Shown: positions 1 through 9,128, counted from the stretch's first letter. The stretch: DNA of 64,000 nt from CAVYXK01 sp963772445 (GCA_963772445.1 CAVYXK010000001.1:620001-684000), one strand, 5' to 3'. The notes: generated by a model from the letters alone, not told the origin. A program made the numbers and translations.

Positions 1-2
1 CT

Positions 3-302
3 GCCGAGCCGAAGGCGCTGCTGCGCCGCGCCGGCTTCACTGTGATCGAGCCGGTTGAGCCGCATATCTGCTGCGGCTCTGCGGGCACCTATAACCTGCT
101 GCAGCCGGAGATTGCGTCCCGGCTGCGCGAGCGCAAGCTCGCCAATCTGAGAGCCATCCGACCGGATCTGATTGCGGCGGGAAATATCGGCTGTATCACT
201 CAGCTTGCCGGCGATGGGTTGCCGGTGGTGCATACGGTGGAGTTGCTGGACTGGATGGCCGGTGGGCCAAAGCCGGGCGGACTACCGGAGCCGCGGGACT
301 GA
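3..302 (+). CDS. glcF: Glycolate oxidase iron-sulfur subunit, C-terminal end (5' partial)
   Basis: The reading frame is open from the window edge to a TGA at 300-302, so only the last ~99 codons are present. The CCG-type motif EPHICCGSAGTYN followed by SRLRERKLANL and a late IAAGNIGC segment is typical of the second cysteine-rich (CCG) domain of GlcF, the Fe-S subunit that passes electrons from glycolate oxidation to the membrane quinone pool. Its partners GlcD and GlcE would lie upstream outside the window. Other CCG-domain proteins such as LutA-type subunits share the motif, but the IGCITQL/HTVELLDW ending fits GlcF best. Confidence 0.85.
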   Translation, partial: AEPKALLRRAGFTVIEPVEPHICCGSAGTYNLLQPEIASRLRERKLANLRAIRPDLIAAGNIGCITQLAGDGLPVVHTVELLDWMAGGPKPGGLPEPRD

Positions 303-353
303 AACTTTGGATGTCGAGAAGGCGCAGCACTTTCATCGTCATGCTAGCGAACG

Positions 354-443
354 GTGGCGGAATGCGCTTCGCTTTTCCGCCCTACGTGACGGCACGTGAC
401 GGCCCGACCGCGTAGGGCGGAAAAGCGAAGCGCATTCCGCCAC
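354..443. repeat. 33-bp perfect inverted repeat (REP/BIME-like)
   Basis: Positions 354-386 and 411-443 are exact reverse complements (arm GTGGCGGAATGCGCTTCGCT... and its mirror) around a 24-nt loop. The same type of GGCGGAATGCGCTTCGC sequence is, from general knowledge, a widespread extragenic palindrome in proteobacteria. It lies between glcF and the TPR gene and could fold as a bidirectional terminator or be a REP-type mobile repeat. There is no following T-run. Confidence 0.8.
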
Positions 444-487
444 AGCCGGCTTGCCTTCCTGACCCCCGCAGCCACATTATACCGCGA

Positions 488-1039
488 ATGCGATACGCCC
501 TGCTCATCCTTCTGCTGCTGACCGCACCCGCCGTGGCGGACACGCCGGCGGCCCGCAAGCAGGCCCAGATCGACCAGGCGCTGGACGCGTTGAAAGCGGC
601 GCCCAGCGACGAGTCGGCCGCCCTCCTGGAAGCGCACCTCACCGAGATGTGGCTGAACTCCGGCACCCCGGCGGTGACTCTGCTAATGAGCCGCGGCCTG
701 CGTGAGCTGAAGGCCGGGGCCAACGCCGACGCCATCGAGGATTTTAACGATGCCGTCACGTTGCAGCCGGACTTGGCAGAGGGATATCGTCGACTGGCGA
801 TGGCGCGCTACGCAGCCGGTGACACGAAGGGTGCGATCGAGGACCTCGCGTTGGCGGTGCAACACGAGCCCCGCGATTTCCTCGCCTACCGCACGCTCAC
901 CGACATCTTCGAGTCGCAGCAGAACTGGAAAGGCGCGTACGACGCCTGGCAGAAAGTGCTGGCGATCGATCCGAAAACACCCGGCGCGCACGAGCGGCTG
1001 AAGCATCTGCAGCAGCAGGCGTTTGGGCAGGAGGCATAG
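488..1039 (+). CDS. Exported tetratricopeptide-repeat protein
   Basis: 183 aa. The N-terminus MRYALLILLLLTAPAVADT is a clear signal peptide with probable cleavage after AVA. The rest contains about three TPR units (for example ADAIEDFNDAVTLQPDLAEGY, then AMARYAAGDTKGAIEDLALA and WKGAYDAWQKVLAIDPKTPG). TPRs are protein-interaction scaffolds, so a periplasmic adaptor role is inferred; no enzymatic motif is visible. It stands alone between the inverted repeat and the CoA-transferase gene, 67 bp upstream of the latter. The partner is unknown. Confidence 0.75.
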   Translation: MRYALLILLLLTAPAVADTPAARKQAQIDQALDALKAAPSDESAALLEAHLTEMWLNSGTPAVTLLMSRGLRELKAGANADAIEDFNDAVTLQPDLAEGYRRLAMARYAAGDTKGAIEDLALAVQHEPRDFLAYRTLTDIFESQQNWKGAYDAWQKVLAIDPKTPGAHERLKHLQQQAFGQEA

Positions 1040-1106
1040 ACGACGCCGAACTCAGGACGTAAGCTTCCGGACGGGCAGGAGACCCGATCTGGAGGAGTAA
1101 CGTTCG

Positions 1107-2324
1107 ATGGGTGCGGAGAGTTGTCTGACCGGCGTTCGAGTGCTCGATCTGACGCAGTTCGAGGCGGGACCTTCGTGCACCGAGGTGCTGGCTTGGCTCG
1201 GCGCCGAGGTGGTCAAGCTCGAGAATCCGAAGAACGGTGATCCCGGCCGCCAGATCAACAACCCCGATGGGGCCGACGCGCATTATTTCCTGCAATACAA
1301 TGCCAACAAGAAGTCGATCACGGTCGATCTGAAAGCTCCGCGCGGATTAGCGCTGGCGAAAGAACTCGCCGCTCATGCCGACGTGTTCATTGAGAATTTC
1401 GCCCCCGGCGCAATCGAACGGCTCGGCCTCGGCCCCGATGTCGTGCGCACGCTCAACCCGGCAATCATCTATGCCCAGGTGAAAGGCTTCGGCACCGGCT
1501 CGCCGTTCGAGAACAACCTGGCCTTCGACATGATCGCGCAGGCCTGCGGCGGCACGATGAGCGTTACCGGCGAGGCGGACGGCCCGCCCATTAAGCCCGG
1601 TGCCACCATCGGCGATACCGGTACGGGCATGCTGATGGCGATCTCGGTGCTCGGCGCGCTTTACCGCCGCACCCGTACCGGCGAAGGGGAGCATTTGCAG
1701 GTCGCGATGCAGGACGCGATGTTCCAGTACATTCGAGGTGCCTTCGCCAGGCAGACAAACACTGGCAAGGCCGCGCAGAGGGCCGGCAACGGCAGCGTGA
1801 TGTCGCGCAATCCGCCGATGGGGATCTATCCCTGCCTGGGCGGTGGGCCGAACGACTACGTCTATGTCTATACCAGCCGCGCCAACCCCGAGCATTGGCG
1901 CCGCCTGCTCGGGGTTATCGGTCGCGAGGAGCTCATCGGCGATCTGCGCTACGAAACCGCCGACGCCCGCCGCCAGCACGAAGCCGAGGTCGATGCGATG
2001 GTCTCGGAATGGACTCGCCGGCACAGCAAGCAAGATGCAATGCGCATCATCGGCGCCGCCGGTATCCCCGCCGGCGCGGTGCTGGACACCAACGAGCTGC
2101 TGCATGACCCGACATTCGAACAGCGCGGCATCATGCAGACGGTGCAGCATCCGAAGCTGGGCGCGTACAAGATGGCGACGTTCCCGGTACGGTTTTCGGG
2201 CCGGCCGGCACCACTGCACCCTGCGCCGCTGCTGGGCCAACATACGAACGAGGTGCTGGGCGATTGGCTGGGACTCGGCAGCGACGATGTGGGCGCGCTG
2301 CGCGAAAGCGGCGTGGTCGGCTGA
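1107..2324 (+). CDS. CaiB/BaiF-family (class III) CoA-transferase
   Basis: 405 aa, the usual family length. The N-terminus LTGVRVLDLTQFEAGPSCTEVLAWLGAEVVKLE is the family signature, and PGATIGDTGTGM contains the Asp expected to form the acyl-CoA/aspartyl anhydride (GDxxTGM in formyl-CoA transferase). A GGAGG-like site (ctggaggag) precedes ATG 1107. The gene is followed after 22 bp by a ThDP enzyme, an arrangement like frc-oxc (oxalate) or a 2-hydroxyacid-CoA activation/cleavage pair. The exact acid substrate cannot be read from sequence. Confidence 0.88.
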   Translation: MGAESCLTGVRVLDLTQFEAGPSCTEVLAWLGAEVVKLENPKNGDPGRQINNPDGADAHYFLQYNANKKSITVDLKAPRGLALAKELAAHADVFIENFAPGAIERLGLGPDVVRTLNPAIIYAQVKGFGTGSPFENNLAFDMIAQACGGTMSVTGEADGPPIKPGATIGDTGTGMLMAISVLGALYRRTRTGEGEHLQVAMQDAMFQYIRGAFARQTNTGKAAQRAGNGSVMSRNPPMGIYPCLGGGPNDYVYVYTSRANPEHWRRLLGVIGREELIGDLRYETADARRQHEAEVDAMVSEWTRRHSKQDAMRIIGAAGIPAGAVLDTNELLHDPTFEQRGIMQTVQHPKLGAYKMATFPVRFSGRPAPLHPAPLLGQHTNEVLGDWLGLGSDDVGALRESGVVG

Positions 2325-2346
2325 ACGGCAAGCACAGGAGACGACG

Positions 2347-3999
2347 ATGGCGGAACTGACTGGCTCCGAAATCCTGGCGAAATGCCTGAAGAAGGAAGGG
2401 GTGGAGCACCTCTTCTTCATTATGGGCGGGCCGATGCTGCTGGCCGAGGCGACCTGCATCAAAGAAGGCATCCGCATGATCGACGTCCGCCACGAGCAGG
2501 CGGCCGCCTTCATGGCCCAAGCCTATAGCCGTCTGCTGCAGAAGCCGTCGGCCTGCATGGCGGCGAGCGGTCCGGGCGTAACCAATCTGGTGACCGGCGT
2601 CGCCAACGCGCTGATCGATTGCTGCCCGGTGGTGGCGATCGGTGGCTCATCGCCGATTAGCCAGTTCGGCCGGCAGGTGTTCCAGGAGATCGATCAGGTC
2701 GCGATCATGCGCGGCTGTGTGAAATATGCCGACCGCATTCACAACCTCAAGCGCATACCCCAGCAGGTGAATTTCGGTTTCCAAAAAGCGATGTCGGGCA
2801 AGCCGGGACCGGTCTATCTCGATTTCCCCGGCGACATCCTCTACCAGAAAATCGACGAGACCCTGGTGGATTGGAGCTTTGCGGGCCGTCCCTTGCTGAA
2901 CCCCCGCCCGCTCGGCAACCCGCATCAGATCGCGAAGCTGGTTGATGCGCTGGCGAACGCGAAGCAACCGGTCCTGGTTTCCGGCAGCGGCGTGATCTGG
3001 TCGCAGGCTTGGGAGGAGATGCAGACGCTGGTCGATAAGATCGGTATACCATTCTATACGACGCCGCAGGGGCGCGGCGTGGTTCCGGACGACCATCCGT
3101 GCTCATACTTGGCGATGCGCAGCTCGGCGTTCCGCGATGCCGACCTGATCGTGGTCCTGGGCACGCGGATGAACTACATCATCGGTCACGCGGCACCGCC
3201 GCGCTTTGGTGCGAATGCAACCATCGCCCGCATCGACATCGACCCTGACGAGATCGCGACAGCGCCGCGTTTCGTCGATATCCCAATTGTCGGCGACTGC
3301 AAGATGGTGCTGCAGCAATTGCTGGACGCCATCGGCACCAGGATCAATACCGACAGTTATAAGGGTTGGCGGCAGAAGCTGGCCGAGGGTGAAGCGGTCA
3401 AGCGCAGTGGCGCGGGAGCCAACAAATACGCCGAGGACGGCGATATCCATCCGGTGCGCCTGCTGGAGGAGATCAAGAACTTCGCCAAACGGGACGCCAT
3501 CCTGTGCGTCGATGGGCAGGAGACGCTGAATTACGGTCGCCAGAGCATGCCGACCTTCGCACCGGGCCATCGGTTGAACTCCGGCCCATTTGGCACGATG
3601 GGCGTGGGTCTGCCGTTCGGCGTCGGCGCCAAGGTTGCCAAGCCCGATAAGCAGGTGATCGTCGTCCACGGCGATGGTTCGTTCGGAATGAACGCCATGG
3701 AGCTTGATACCGCAGTACGGCACAAGATCCCCATCCTGGTGGTGATCAGCCTGAACGGCGGCTGGACCGCGGACCCCAAGCGCGAGAAGCCTGGCCGCGA
3801 TCTTGGCTACACGCGGTTCGACAAGATGGCCGAGGGGCTCGGCTGCTACGGCGAGTACGTCGAACGGCCGGAAGATATCCGCCCGGCGCTGGAACGCGCC
3901 CAGCGCAAAGTGGATGAGGGGATGGTCGCGCTGGTCAACGTCAAAACCGACTACCGCGCACGTTACGCCGGAGCGGCATTCAGCGATTATTCGACGTAG
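2347..3999 (+). CDS. Thiamine-diphosphate enzyme, oxalyl-CoA decarboxylase / 2-hydroxyacyl-CoA lyase type
   Basis: 550 aa. ATG 2347 is chosen because an AGGAG lies at 2336-2340 and homology begins with LTGSEILAKCLKKEGVEHLFFIMGG; the frame is open further upstream inside the preceding gene but without family homology. RHEQAAAFMAQAY carries the ThDP-activating Glu; GDGSFGMNAMELDTA begins the ThDP/Mg motif, which ends in LNGG rather than the usual NN. The middle domain has the DPxE-like IDIDPDEI. With the adjacent CoA-transferase it probably cleaves or decarboxylates a 2-hydroxyacyl-CoA or oxalyl-CoA. Acetolactate synthase is the main alternative, but no regulatory-subunit gene follows. Confidence 0.8.
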   Translation: MAELTGSEILAKCLKKEGVEHLFFIMGGPMLLAEATCIKEGIRMIDVRHEQAAAFMAQAYSRLLQKPSACMAASGPGVTNLVTGVANALIDCCPVVAIGGSSPISQFGRQVFQEIDQVAIMRGCVKYADRIHNLKRIPQQVNFGFQKAMSGKPGPVYLDFPGDILYQKIDETLVDWSFAGRPLLNPRPLGNPHQIAKLVDALANAKQPVLVSGSGVIWSQAWEEMQTLVDKIGIPFYTTPQGRGVVPDDHPCSYLAMRSSAFRDADLIVVLGTRMNYIIGHAAPPRFGANATIARIDIDPDEIATAPRFVDIPIVGDCKMVLQQLLDAIGTRINTDSYKGWRQKLAEGEAVKRSGAGANKYAEDGDIHPVRLLEEIKNFAKRDAILCVDGQETLNYGRQSMPTFAPGHRLNSGPFGTMGVGLPFGVGAKVAKPDKQVIVVHGDGSFGMNAMELDTAVRHKIPILVVISLNGGWTADPKREKPGRDLGYTRFDKMAEGLGCYGEYVERPEDIRPALERAQRKVDEGMVALVNVKTDYRARYAGAAFSDYST

Positions 4000-4339
4000 A
4001 ATTCGAGAGCGCCACTCGGCGAACCGCGACGCGGCTCGGTCAGAGGGCAGCTTCGCCACCCTTCACCTGCCCGGCGTTGCGGTCGAAGACACCGTTGCCC
4101 GGGGCGGGAGTGGCACCGGGAGCGGTGGTGGTGGCGCCGGGCTGGGGCGCGGCCTGTTCGTCGGCCCGGCGCGACCGTCACCCTGGACGAGGTATCGTTC
4201 AGCAATGACAGCGCGAAGGGCGATGCCCCGGGTGGCGTGGCGGCGCGGGTGGGCATTCATGCCTGGCCGTCGCGCAGCTCGGCACAAGGGCGCAGAGGAA
4301 ACTACATAACGATGGCCGCACGGCCGGCGAGACCAAGTC
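4000..4339. other. Intergenic region without a supported gene
   Basis: About 340 bp between the ThDP enzyme and tsf. A short plus-strand stretch near 4185-4310 (reading VSFSNDSAKGDAPGGV, then HAWPSRSSAQG) looks like a decayed coding remnant but has no start and no recognisable family. The genes on both sides converge here, so a bidirectional terminator would be expected; no convincing hairpin plus T-run was seen. Confidence 0.5.
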
Positions 4340-5251
4340 CTATAGATGCGCGGTCGCTGCCACCTCGCTGGCGAAATCGGGTCCCTGTGGTTTGTCGATG
4401 CCCTCGCCAAGTTGGAAGCGGGCAAAGTCGGCCACCTTTGCGCCGGCCTTCGCCAGAACCGCTTTCACCCGACTTTCTCCGTCGTGCACCCAGACCTGTT
4501 CCAGCAGCACGACCTCCTCGTAGAACTTGCGGATGCGACCTTCGACCATCTTCTCGATGATGGCGTCCGGCTTTCCTGAACCGCGCGCCTGTTCCCGGAA
4601 AATCGCCTTCTCGCGCTCCAGTGCCGCTGGATCGACGCCGGCGATATCGATCGACTCCGGCCGGCTCGCGGCGACCTGCATGCCCATCTGCCGTCCGAGC
4701 AACTCCAGTCCTTCCAACTCGTCGGGCGCATCGACCGCAACGATCACGCTGATGCGCCCCAGCCCTGCACGCAGCGGCTGATGCACATAGGTGCTGACGA
4801 CACCGCGCGGCAAACTGAGGACGCGGGCTCGGCGAAGGGTTATGTTCTCCCCGATCGTCGCCACGAGGTGCGTTAGCTGCTCGGCCACCGACCGGTCGGT
4901 GCCGGGGAACGGGGCCGCTCGGATCGCGTCAAGGTCCTCGCCGACCTCCAGCGCGATTTGCGCGACCGCCGCCACGAAATCCTGGAACCCCTCGTTGCGG
5001 GCGACAAAATCGGTTTCGGCGTTGACCTCTACCATGGCCGCCGTCAGCGGTGCCGAAGCGACCCCGACCAACCCCTCGGCAGCCACACGGCCGGACTTCT
5101 TGGCCGCTGCCGCCAAGCCTTTTTTGCGCAACCAGTCGACGGCCTGATCCATGTCGCCATCGGTCTCCGACAGCGCCCGCTTGCAGTCCATCATGCCCGC
5201 GCCGGTCTTCTCACGCAGTGCTTTCACCAACGCCGCGGTGATATCGGCCAT
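4340..5251 (-). CDS. tsf: Elongation factor Ts
   Basis: 303 aa; guanine-nucleotide exchange factor for EF-Tu in the cytoplasm. The N-terminal UBA-like domain reads MADITAALVKALREKTGAG with the MMDCKRAL helix, followed by the core motif ETDFVARNEGFQDFV. The start at 5251 is fixed by homology, although the frame is open far upstream. It lies 23 bp downstream of rpsB in the standard rpsB-tsf operon, so it is co-transcribed. The pyrH and frr genes that often follow are not here: the neighbour on the 3' side is the convergent ThDP-enzyme gene. Confidence 0.97.
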   Translation of the reverse strand: MADITAALVKALREKTGAGMMDCKRALSETDGDMDQAVDWLRKKGLAAAAKKSGRVAAEGLVGVASAPLTAAMVEVNAETDFVARNEGFQDFVAAVAQIALEVGEDLDAIRAAPFPGTDRSVAEQLTHLVATIGENITLRRARVLSLPRGVVSTYVHQPLRAGLGRISVIVAVDAPDELEGLELLGRQMGMQVAASRPESIDIAGVDPAALEREKAIFREQARGSGKPDAIIEKMVEGRIRKFYEEVVLLEQVWVHDGESRVKAVLAKAGAKVADFARFQLGEGIDKPQGPDFASEVAATAHL

Positions 5252-5274
5252 TGTCCGTCTCTCGCTTTCAATCG

Positions 5275-6057
5275 TCAGGCGTGCGTCTGCGCGGCGGGAA
5301 CCTCGACCCGCGGCATCGCCTCGGGCGGCAGCTCCTCGGCAGCGCCGATATCGCCGCCGGAGGCCGCGAGCTCGGCGCTGATGCCGTCCAGCACGGCGCC
5401 CGCGATCAAGTCGCAATAGAGCGTAATCGCCCGGATTGCGTCGTCGTTCCCGGGAATCGGGTAGGTGACGCCGATGGGATCGGAGTTGCTGTCGAGCACC
5501 GCGACAACTGGGATCTTGAGCTTGTTCGCTTCCTCGACCGCGAGCTTTTCCTTGTTGGTGTCGATGATGAACAGGATATCCGGCAGCCCGCCCATCTCCT
5601 TGATGCCGCCCAGCGCACGCTCCAGCTTCTCGCGCTCGCGGGTGATGTTCAGCACCTCTTTCTTGGTCAGGCCCTGGACGTCGCCGGCCAGCAGCTCTTC
5701 GATCTGGCGCAGCCGACGGATGCTGCCGGTGATCGTCTTCCAGTTGGTCAGCGTGCCGCCGAGCCAACGGTGGTTGATGTAGTACTGGCCGCAGCGCTTG
5801 GCGGCCTCGGCAATGTACTCCGCGGCGGCGCGCTTGGTGCCGACCAGCAGCACGCGCCCGCCGGCTGCGGTTACGTCGCGCACGGCGCGCAGCGCACGGT
5901 CCAGCATCGGCACGGTCTGCTGCAGGTCGATGATGTGCACCTGGTTGCGCACGCCGTACAGATAGGGCGCCATACGCGGGTTCCAGCGGCGCGTATGGTG
6001 GCCGAAATGCACGCCGGCTTCGAGCAACTGGCGCAGGGTGAACTCAGGCATCGCCAT
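5275..6057 (-). CDS. rpsB: Small ribosomal subunit protein S2
   Basis: 260 aa. The S2 signatures are plain: LLEAGVHFGHHTRRWNPRM near the N-terminus and the later PDILFIIDTNKEKLAVEEANKL and NSDPIGVTYPIPGNDDA segments. The C-terminus is extended and acidic, as in other alphaproteobacteria. An ATG at 6057 (MAMPEF) and one two codons later (MPEF, 6051) are both possible starts. It leads the rpsB-tsf operon; in other bacteria S2 represses its own operon through the mRNA leader, which would lie in the 6058-6300 stretch. Confidence 0.97.
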   Translation of the reverse strand: MAMPEFTLRQLLEAGVHFGHHTRRWNPRMAPYLYGVRNQVHIIDLQQTVPMLDRALRAVRDVTAAGGRVLLVGTKRAAAEYIAEAAKRCGQYYINHRWLGGTLTNWKTITGSIRRLRQIEELLAGDVQGLTKKEVLNITREREKLERALGGIKEMGGLPDILFIIDTNKEKLAVEEANKLKIPVVAVLDSNSDPIGVTYPIPGNDDAIRAITLYCDLIAGAVLDGISAELAASGGDIGAAEELPPEAMPRVEVPAAQTHA

Positions 6058-6627
6058 CGGCGAGATGCTCCTTTCCGTTCGTCCGGTTGTTCCTCCGCGG
6101 GGCTCGCCGTGTCAGCGGCACCGGACCCGGCATTGGCCAGGAAAGGCGCCTCGCGTGTGAATTACCGGCCACTCGGGGTGGCCGGCGGGCGGGATATGGC
6201 GGAGCGGCGGGCGAAACGCAAGCGCCGACTGGGATCGCGGTGCAGCGGGCAGGGGCGGCTCCTTCGCTCGCGGCGCCGCGAAATGGCCCGGCCGACTAGA
6301 GGAGAGCATCCCGACGATCCGCGACGCGCGGAAGCCGGGGGTCTATTGCCAGCCCGCGCTATCTAGGTGGGCTAACTACGTGGGCCGCTCAGGCTGGGCT
6401 AGCGCTAGCACAGCGCCAGCGGTGCAGGCCGCCGTCAGCGTCCGGCTTCCATCTCCGCCAGCGCGCCCTTTGCCCCACTTCGAGACCACAACCCGCTGGC
6501 GATCGGTTCGACCACTGAGGACAGGGTGCAGATCTATATCCCCGACAATGGGCATCCCCGACAATGGGCGCGGCTTGACACGGGACACCTCATGTGAGTT
6601 GAGCTCAGGATTGGCGGCACGAATCAT
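6058..6627. other. rpsB leader/promoter region and intergenic DNA
   Basis: About 570 bp with no supported protein gene. The part adjacent to rpsB should hold its promoter and 5' leader. At 6538-6569 a 16-bp unit (ATCCCCGACAATGGGC) occurs twice in tandem. The reading frames across this stretch are GC-driven and show no family signature. Confidence 0.5.
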
Positions 6628-7353
6628 TTACCACAGCTTCGGAACGACTCTCGCCGTAGATGCCGCGTAGCTTCGATACTCCGGGAAGACGCGCATCAAC
6701 ACTGATTCCTCGTACAACATTCGCCTGACCTGAACCGCGCAGTGGACCACGAGAAGGGCAACGGTCCACCATGAAAGGAAGTGCAGCACCGCGCCACAGA
6801 CTGAGATCTCCTCAGCGACATAAAGCGGGTGCCGGATCACCCCATACGGCCCGTGCCTGACCAACCGCCGCGCCTGCGGCACCAGGCTGAAGTTGCGGCC
6901 CAGGTGCAGCACCATGACAATCGTCAGCGTTTCGCCCCCCAACAGCAGCACCGAAGAGGCAATCTGCAGAGGCAAAGACTCGGTGCCGGCGGCGAGCGCG
7001 GGGAAACTCAGCGGCAGATAGGTGCCGAGGAACGCCATCGCGGATGGCAGCACCCCATCCGATTGAGCAACCGGCGCCGCACGAATCAGAACAAGGACCC
7101 ACAGGATCAGCCAGTACGTCGCGATGAAGCCTTTGGACGCCAGATCAGCCCAGGCATGCACGCCGAGCTCTGTCGCACTGTGCGAATGAAAGCTCTGAGC
7201 CGTGACCCTGAGCGCCAAAATCCCCAATACAAGAAACCATGCGCTTCCGAACGCACGAACCGCCAGTTGGTAGCCGCGCGACATCCGGAGCTCGGCAAAT
7301 CGTCTCGTTCTCGGCAGGCCGGCCTCGATTCGATCCGACAATCCTCGCTCCAC
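6628..7353 (-). CDS. Isoprenylcysteine carboxyl methyltransferase (ICMT)-family membrane protein
   Basis: 241 aa with several hydrophobic segments (FLVLGILALRV, IATYWLILWVLVLI, SWWTVALLVVHCAV). The C-terminal half has the family hallmark GPYGVIRHPLYVAE followed by EESVLMRVFPEYRSYAA, the SAM/substrate site of ICMT and phospholipid methyltransferase-like proteins. The substrate is unknown. It follows tadD by 25 bp on the same strand, so it may be read through from the pilus operon, but membership of the pilus pathway is only a positional inference. Confidence 0.8.
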   Translation of the reverse strand: MERGLSDRIEAGLPRTRRFAELRMSRGYQLAVRAFGSAWFLVLGILALRVTAQSFHSHSATELGVHAWADLASKGFIATYWLILWVLVLIRAAPVAQSDGVLPSAMAFLGTYLPLSFPALAAGTESLPLQIASSVLLLGGETLTIVMVLHLGRNFSLVPQARRLVRHGPYGVIRHPLYVAEEISVCGAVLHFLSWWTVALLVVHCAVQVRRMLYEESVLMRVFPEYRSYAASTARVVPKLW

Positions 7354-7378
7354 GCCTCTGAAACGCGCACCAGCCCGC

Positions 7379-8137
7379 TCAGGGATGGCTCGCCGGCCCT
7401 TTCTCGACGCCCCGGCTGAGGGCCTGTGCGAGCTGTTGGATCGCCGCGTTCCCCTCGTCGCTCACAGCAGTACCCGACTTGCCGCTGGCCGCCAGCACCA
7501 CATCGACGTTGTTCCGCACCCGCGGCGGTACGTTGTCCGCATCGCGCAGCGGCGCCACCAGCGCCGTCGCCTCCTGCACCTTGCCCGAAAGCACCAGCGA
7601 CAGGGCAAAGTCGCTGATCACCACCGCATCGTCCGGTGACGCATAGAGCGCACGGCGGTAGAGCGCCTGCGCGTCCCCGTGTCGCCCCAGCAGATCGAGT
7701 GCCACCGCCTTGTCCACGATCAGCCGCATGTCGTCGGGCCGGGTCGCGAGCAGCTTGTCGTATTCGGCAACCGCGCTCGCGGCGTCTCCGGTCAGCACAT
7801 AGATCGCGGCGAGCCCGGACCGAAGCTGGCTCGGGTCGGAAACCGTCCTCATGTGGCGCAGCAGCAGGTCGCGGGCTTCCATGATTTTGCCCTGACGCAG
7901 CAGCATGTCGGCATAATGAAACTGGGCCGACGCATCGGTCGGGTCCTCGGCCGAGGCCTGCGCATACATCGAATCAGCCAGGGAAAAATCGCCGGAGTCC
8001 TCCGCCGCCTCCGCGACCCGCATTCGCGCCTCGCCGCTCAGCGTCGGCCCTTGCGACCCCGTCTTTGTCGCGCACCCGGTGAGCCCGCAGCAGATCGCAA
8101 TCGCGGCAAGGCGTGGCCAAGACAATGATGATCTCAT
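7379..8137 (-). CDS. tadD: TadD-like TPR lipoprotein of the Flp pilus system
   Basis: 252 aa. The N-terminus has a lipobox (CGLTGCATK), so the mature protein is likely outer-membrane anchored and periplasmic. TPR units follow (AEDSGDFSLADSMYAQASAEDP, AQFHYADMLLRQGKIMEARDLL, DKAVALDLLGRHGDAQALYRRAL). TadD proteins are pilotin-like factors supporting the CpaC secretin. It lies 10 bp downstream of tadC, the normal order in alphaproteobacterial tad loci. Confidence 0.85.
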   Translation of the reverse strand: MRSSLSWPRLAAIAICCGLTGCATKTGSQGPTLSGEARMRVAEAAEDSGDFSLADSMYAQASAEDPTDASAQFHYADMLLRQGKIMEARDLLLRHMRTVSDPSQLRSGLAAIYVLTGDAASAVAEYDKLLATRPDDMRLIVDKAVALDLLGRHGDAQALYRRALYASPDDAVVISDFALSLVLSGKVQEATALVAPLRDADNVPPRVRNNVDVVLAASGKSGTAVSDEGNAAIQQLAQALSRGVEKGPASHP

Positions 8138-8147
8138 TGGTTCTACT

Positions 8148-9128
8148 CTAACGATGCACAGGCGGCTGGGGCTGGTGAATAGCCGGCGTCTTTGCCCTAA
8201 CCGCCCCCAACGAATCGTAAAGGCGCAGGAAGGAGCTGCCGACCAGGATGATCGACAGGCAGGGCATGATGAAGAGGACCAGCGGAAAGATCAGCTTGGC
8301 CGGCAGCTTCACCGCCTTCTCTTCCAGCTTGTTTGACCGATCGCGGCGAAGCTCGCCCGCCACCGCTCGCAGCGCCTGGCCCAGCGGCGTGCCGAACTGC
8401 AACGATTGCGCCAGCATGGTGCCGAGGCGCTGCAAGCCCTCGGACCCGCTGCGGCGGCCAAAATTCTGAAACGCCTCCCGCCGGTCCGGCAGCACGCGCA
8501 GATCATCCAGCAACCCGGAAAGCGCAGCCGAAACGGGACCGTTGGAGCGGTACATTTCCTGAGCCACGCGCTCTAGTGCGCTCTCCAGGCCCATTCCGGC
8601 CTCGCTGCACACCACCAGCAGATCGAGCGCATCCGGTGTCCCGCGCTCCAGCGCGGCGTCATAGGAGCGCCGCAGAAGGCTCAGAAGCCAGTCTGGCCCG
8701 AGCATGCCGGAGATCAGCGCGACGGCGATCAGACCAACGCGCGCCTCCAACAATTCGAAGATGAAAGGCCCAACCACCGCGGCGAGCGCCGGCAGAGCCA
8801 CCATCATGATAATTTTAGCACCGAGCAGCAGCGGCAGCACGTGCCTCGGGTTGAAGCCGGCGGCCGAAACCACGCCCTGCAGCTTTTCCAGATCCTGCGG
8901 CGAGTACAGCCGGCCCTTGCGACGTGCCCACTCGCCCAGCCTGTGAAGGGAACCGATGATGCCGGAAAAAGCTGCTTTCGCAGCCGGGCGCCCCCACACC
9001 GTCTGCACGATGCGGGCTTCCAGATCTCGTCGGCGCGCTTCCTGGATCAGCAGCACCGCGGAAACGCCGACCAGCACGGCGATGCCGGCCATGAGAGCGG
9101 CAACCAGGATTACCCTGTCCTGCATCAC
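8148..9128 (-). CDS. tadC: TadC, type II secretion F-domain platform protein
   Basis: 326 aa with the T2SSF domain in the second half: LLVVCSEAGMGLESALERVAQEM, then EAFQNFGRRSGSEGLQRLGTML and the terminal LPAKLIFPLVLFIMPCLSIILVG. An N-terminal transmembrane segment (VALMAGIAVLVGVSAVLL) precedes it. It forms the inner-membrane platform for Flp pilus assembly with TadB. The ATG overlaps the end of tadB by 4 nt, indicating translational coupling. Confidence 0.92.
   Translation of the reverse strand: MMQDRVILVAALMAGIAVLVGVSAVLLIQEARRRDLEARIVQTVWGRPAAKAAFSGIIGSLHRLGEWARRKGRLYSPQDLEKLQGVVSAAGFNPRHVLPLLLGAKIIMMVALPALAAVVGPFIFELLEARVGLIAVALISGMLGPDWLLSLLRRSYDAALERGTPDALDLLVVCSEAGMGLESALERVAQEMYRSNGPVSAALSGLLDDLRVLPDRREAFQNFGRRSGSEGLQRLGTMLAQSLQFGTPLGQALRAVAGELRRDRSNKLEEKAVKLPAKLIFPLVLFIMPCLSIILVGSSFLRLYDSLGAVRAKTPAIHQPQPPVHR

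Noticed and set aside
1843..2346. Extended N-terminus for the ThDP enzyme
   Set aside because: The upstream frame overlaps the CoA-transferase and lacks homology; the ATG at 2347 has a good ribosome-binding site and matches the family start.
1347..2513. Minus-strand 388-codon frame over the CoA-transferase
   Set aside because: Antisense shadow; the plus-strand gene has full family homology over the same bases.
5251..6366. Long plus-strand frame across rpsB
   Set aside because: Antisense to rpsB; rich in HRRD-type residues and without any signature.
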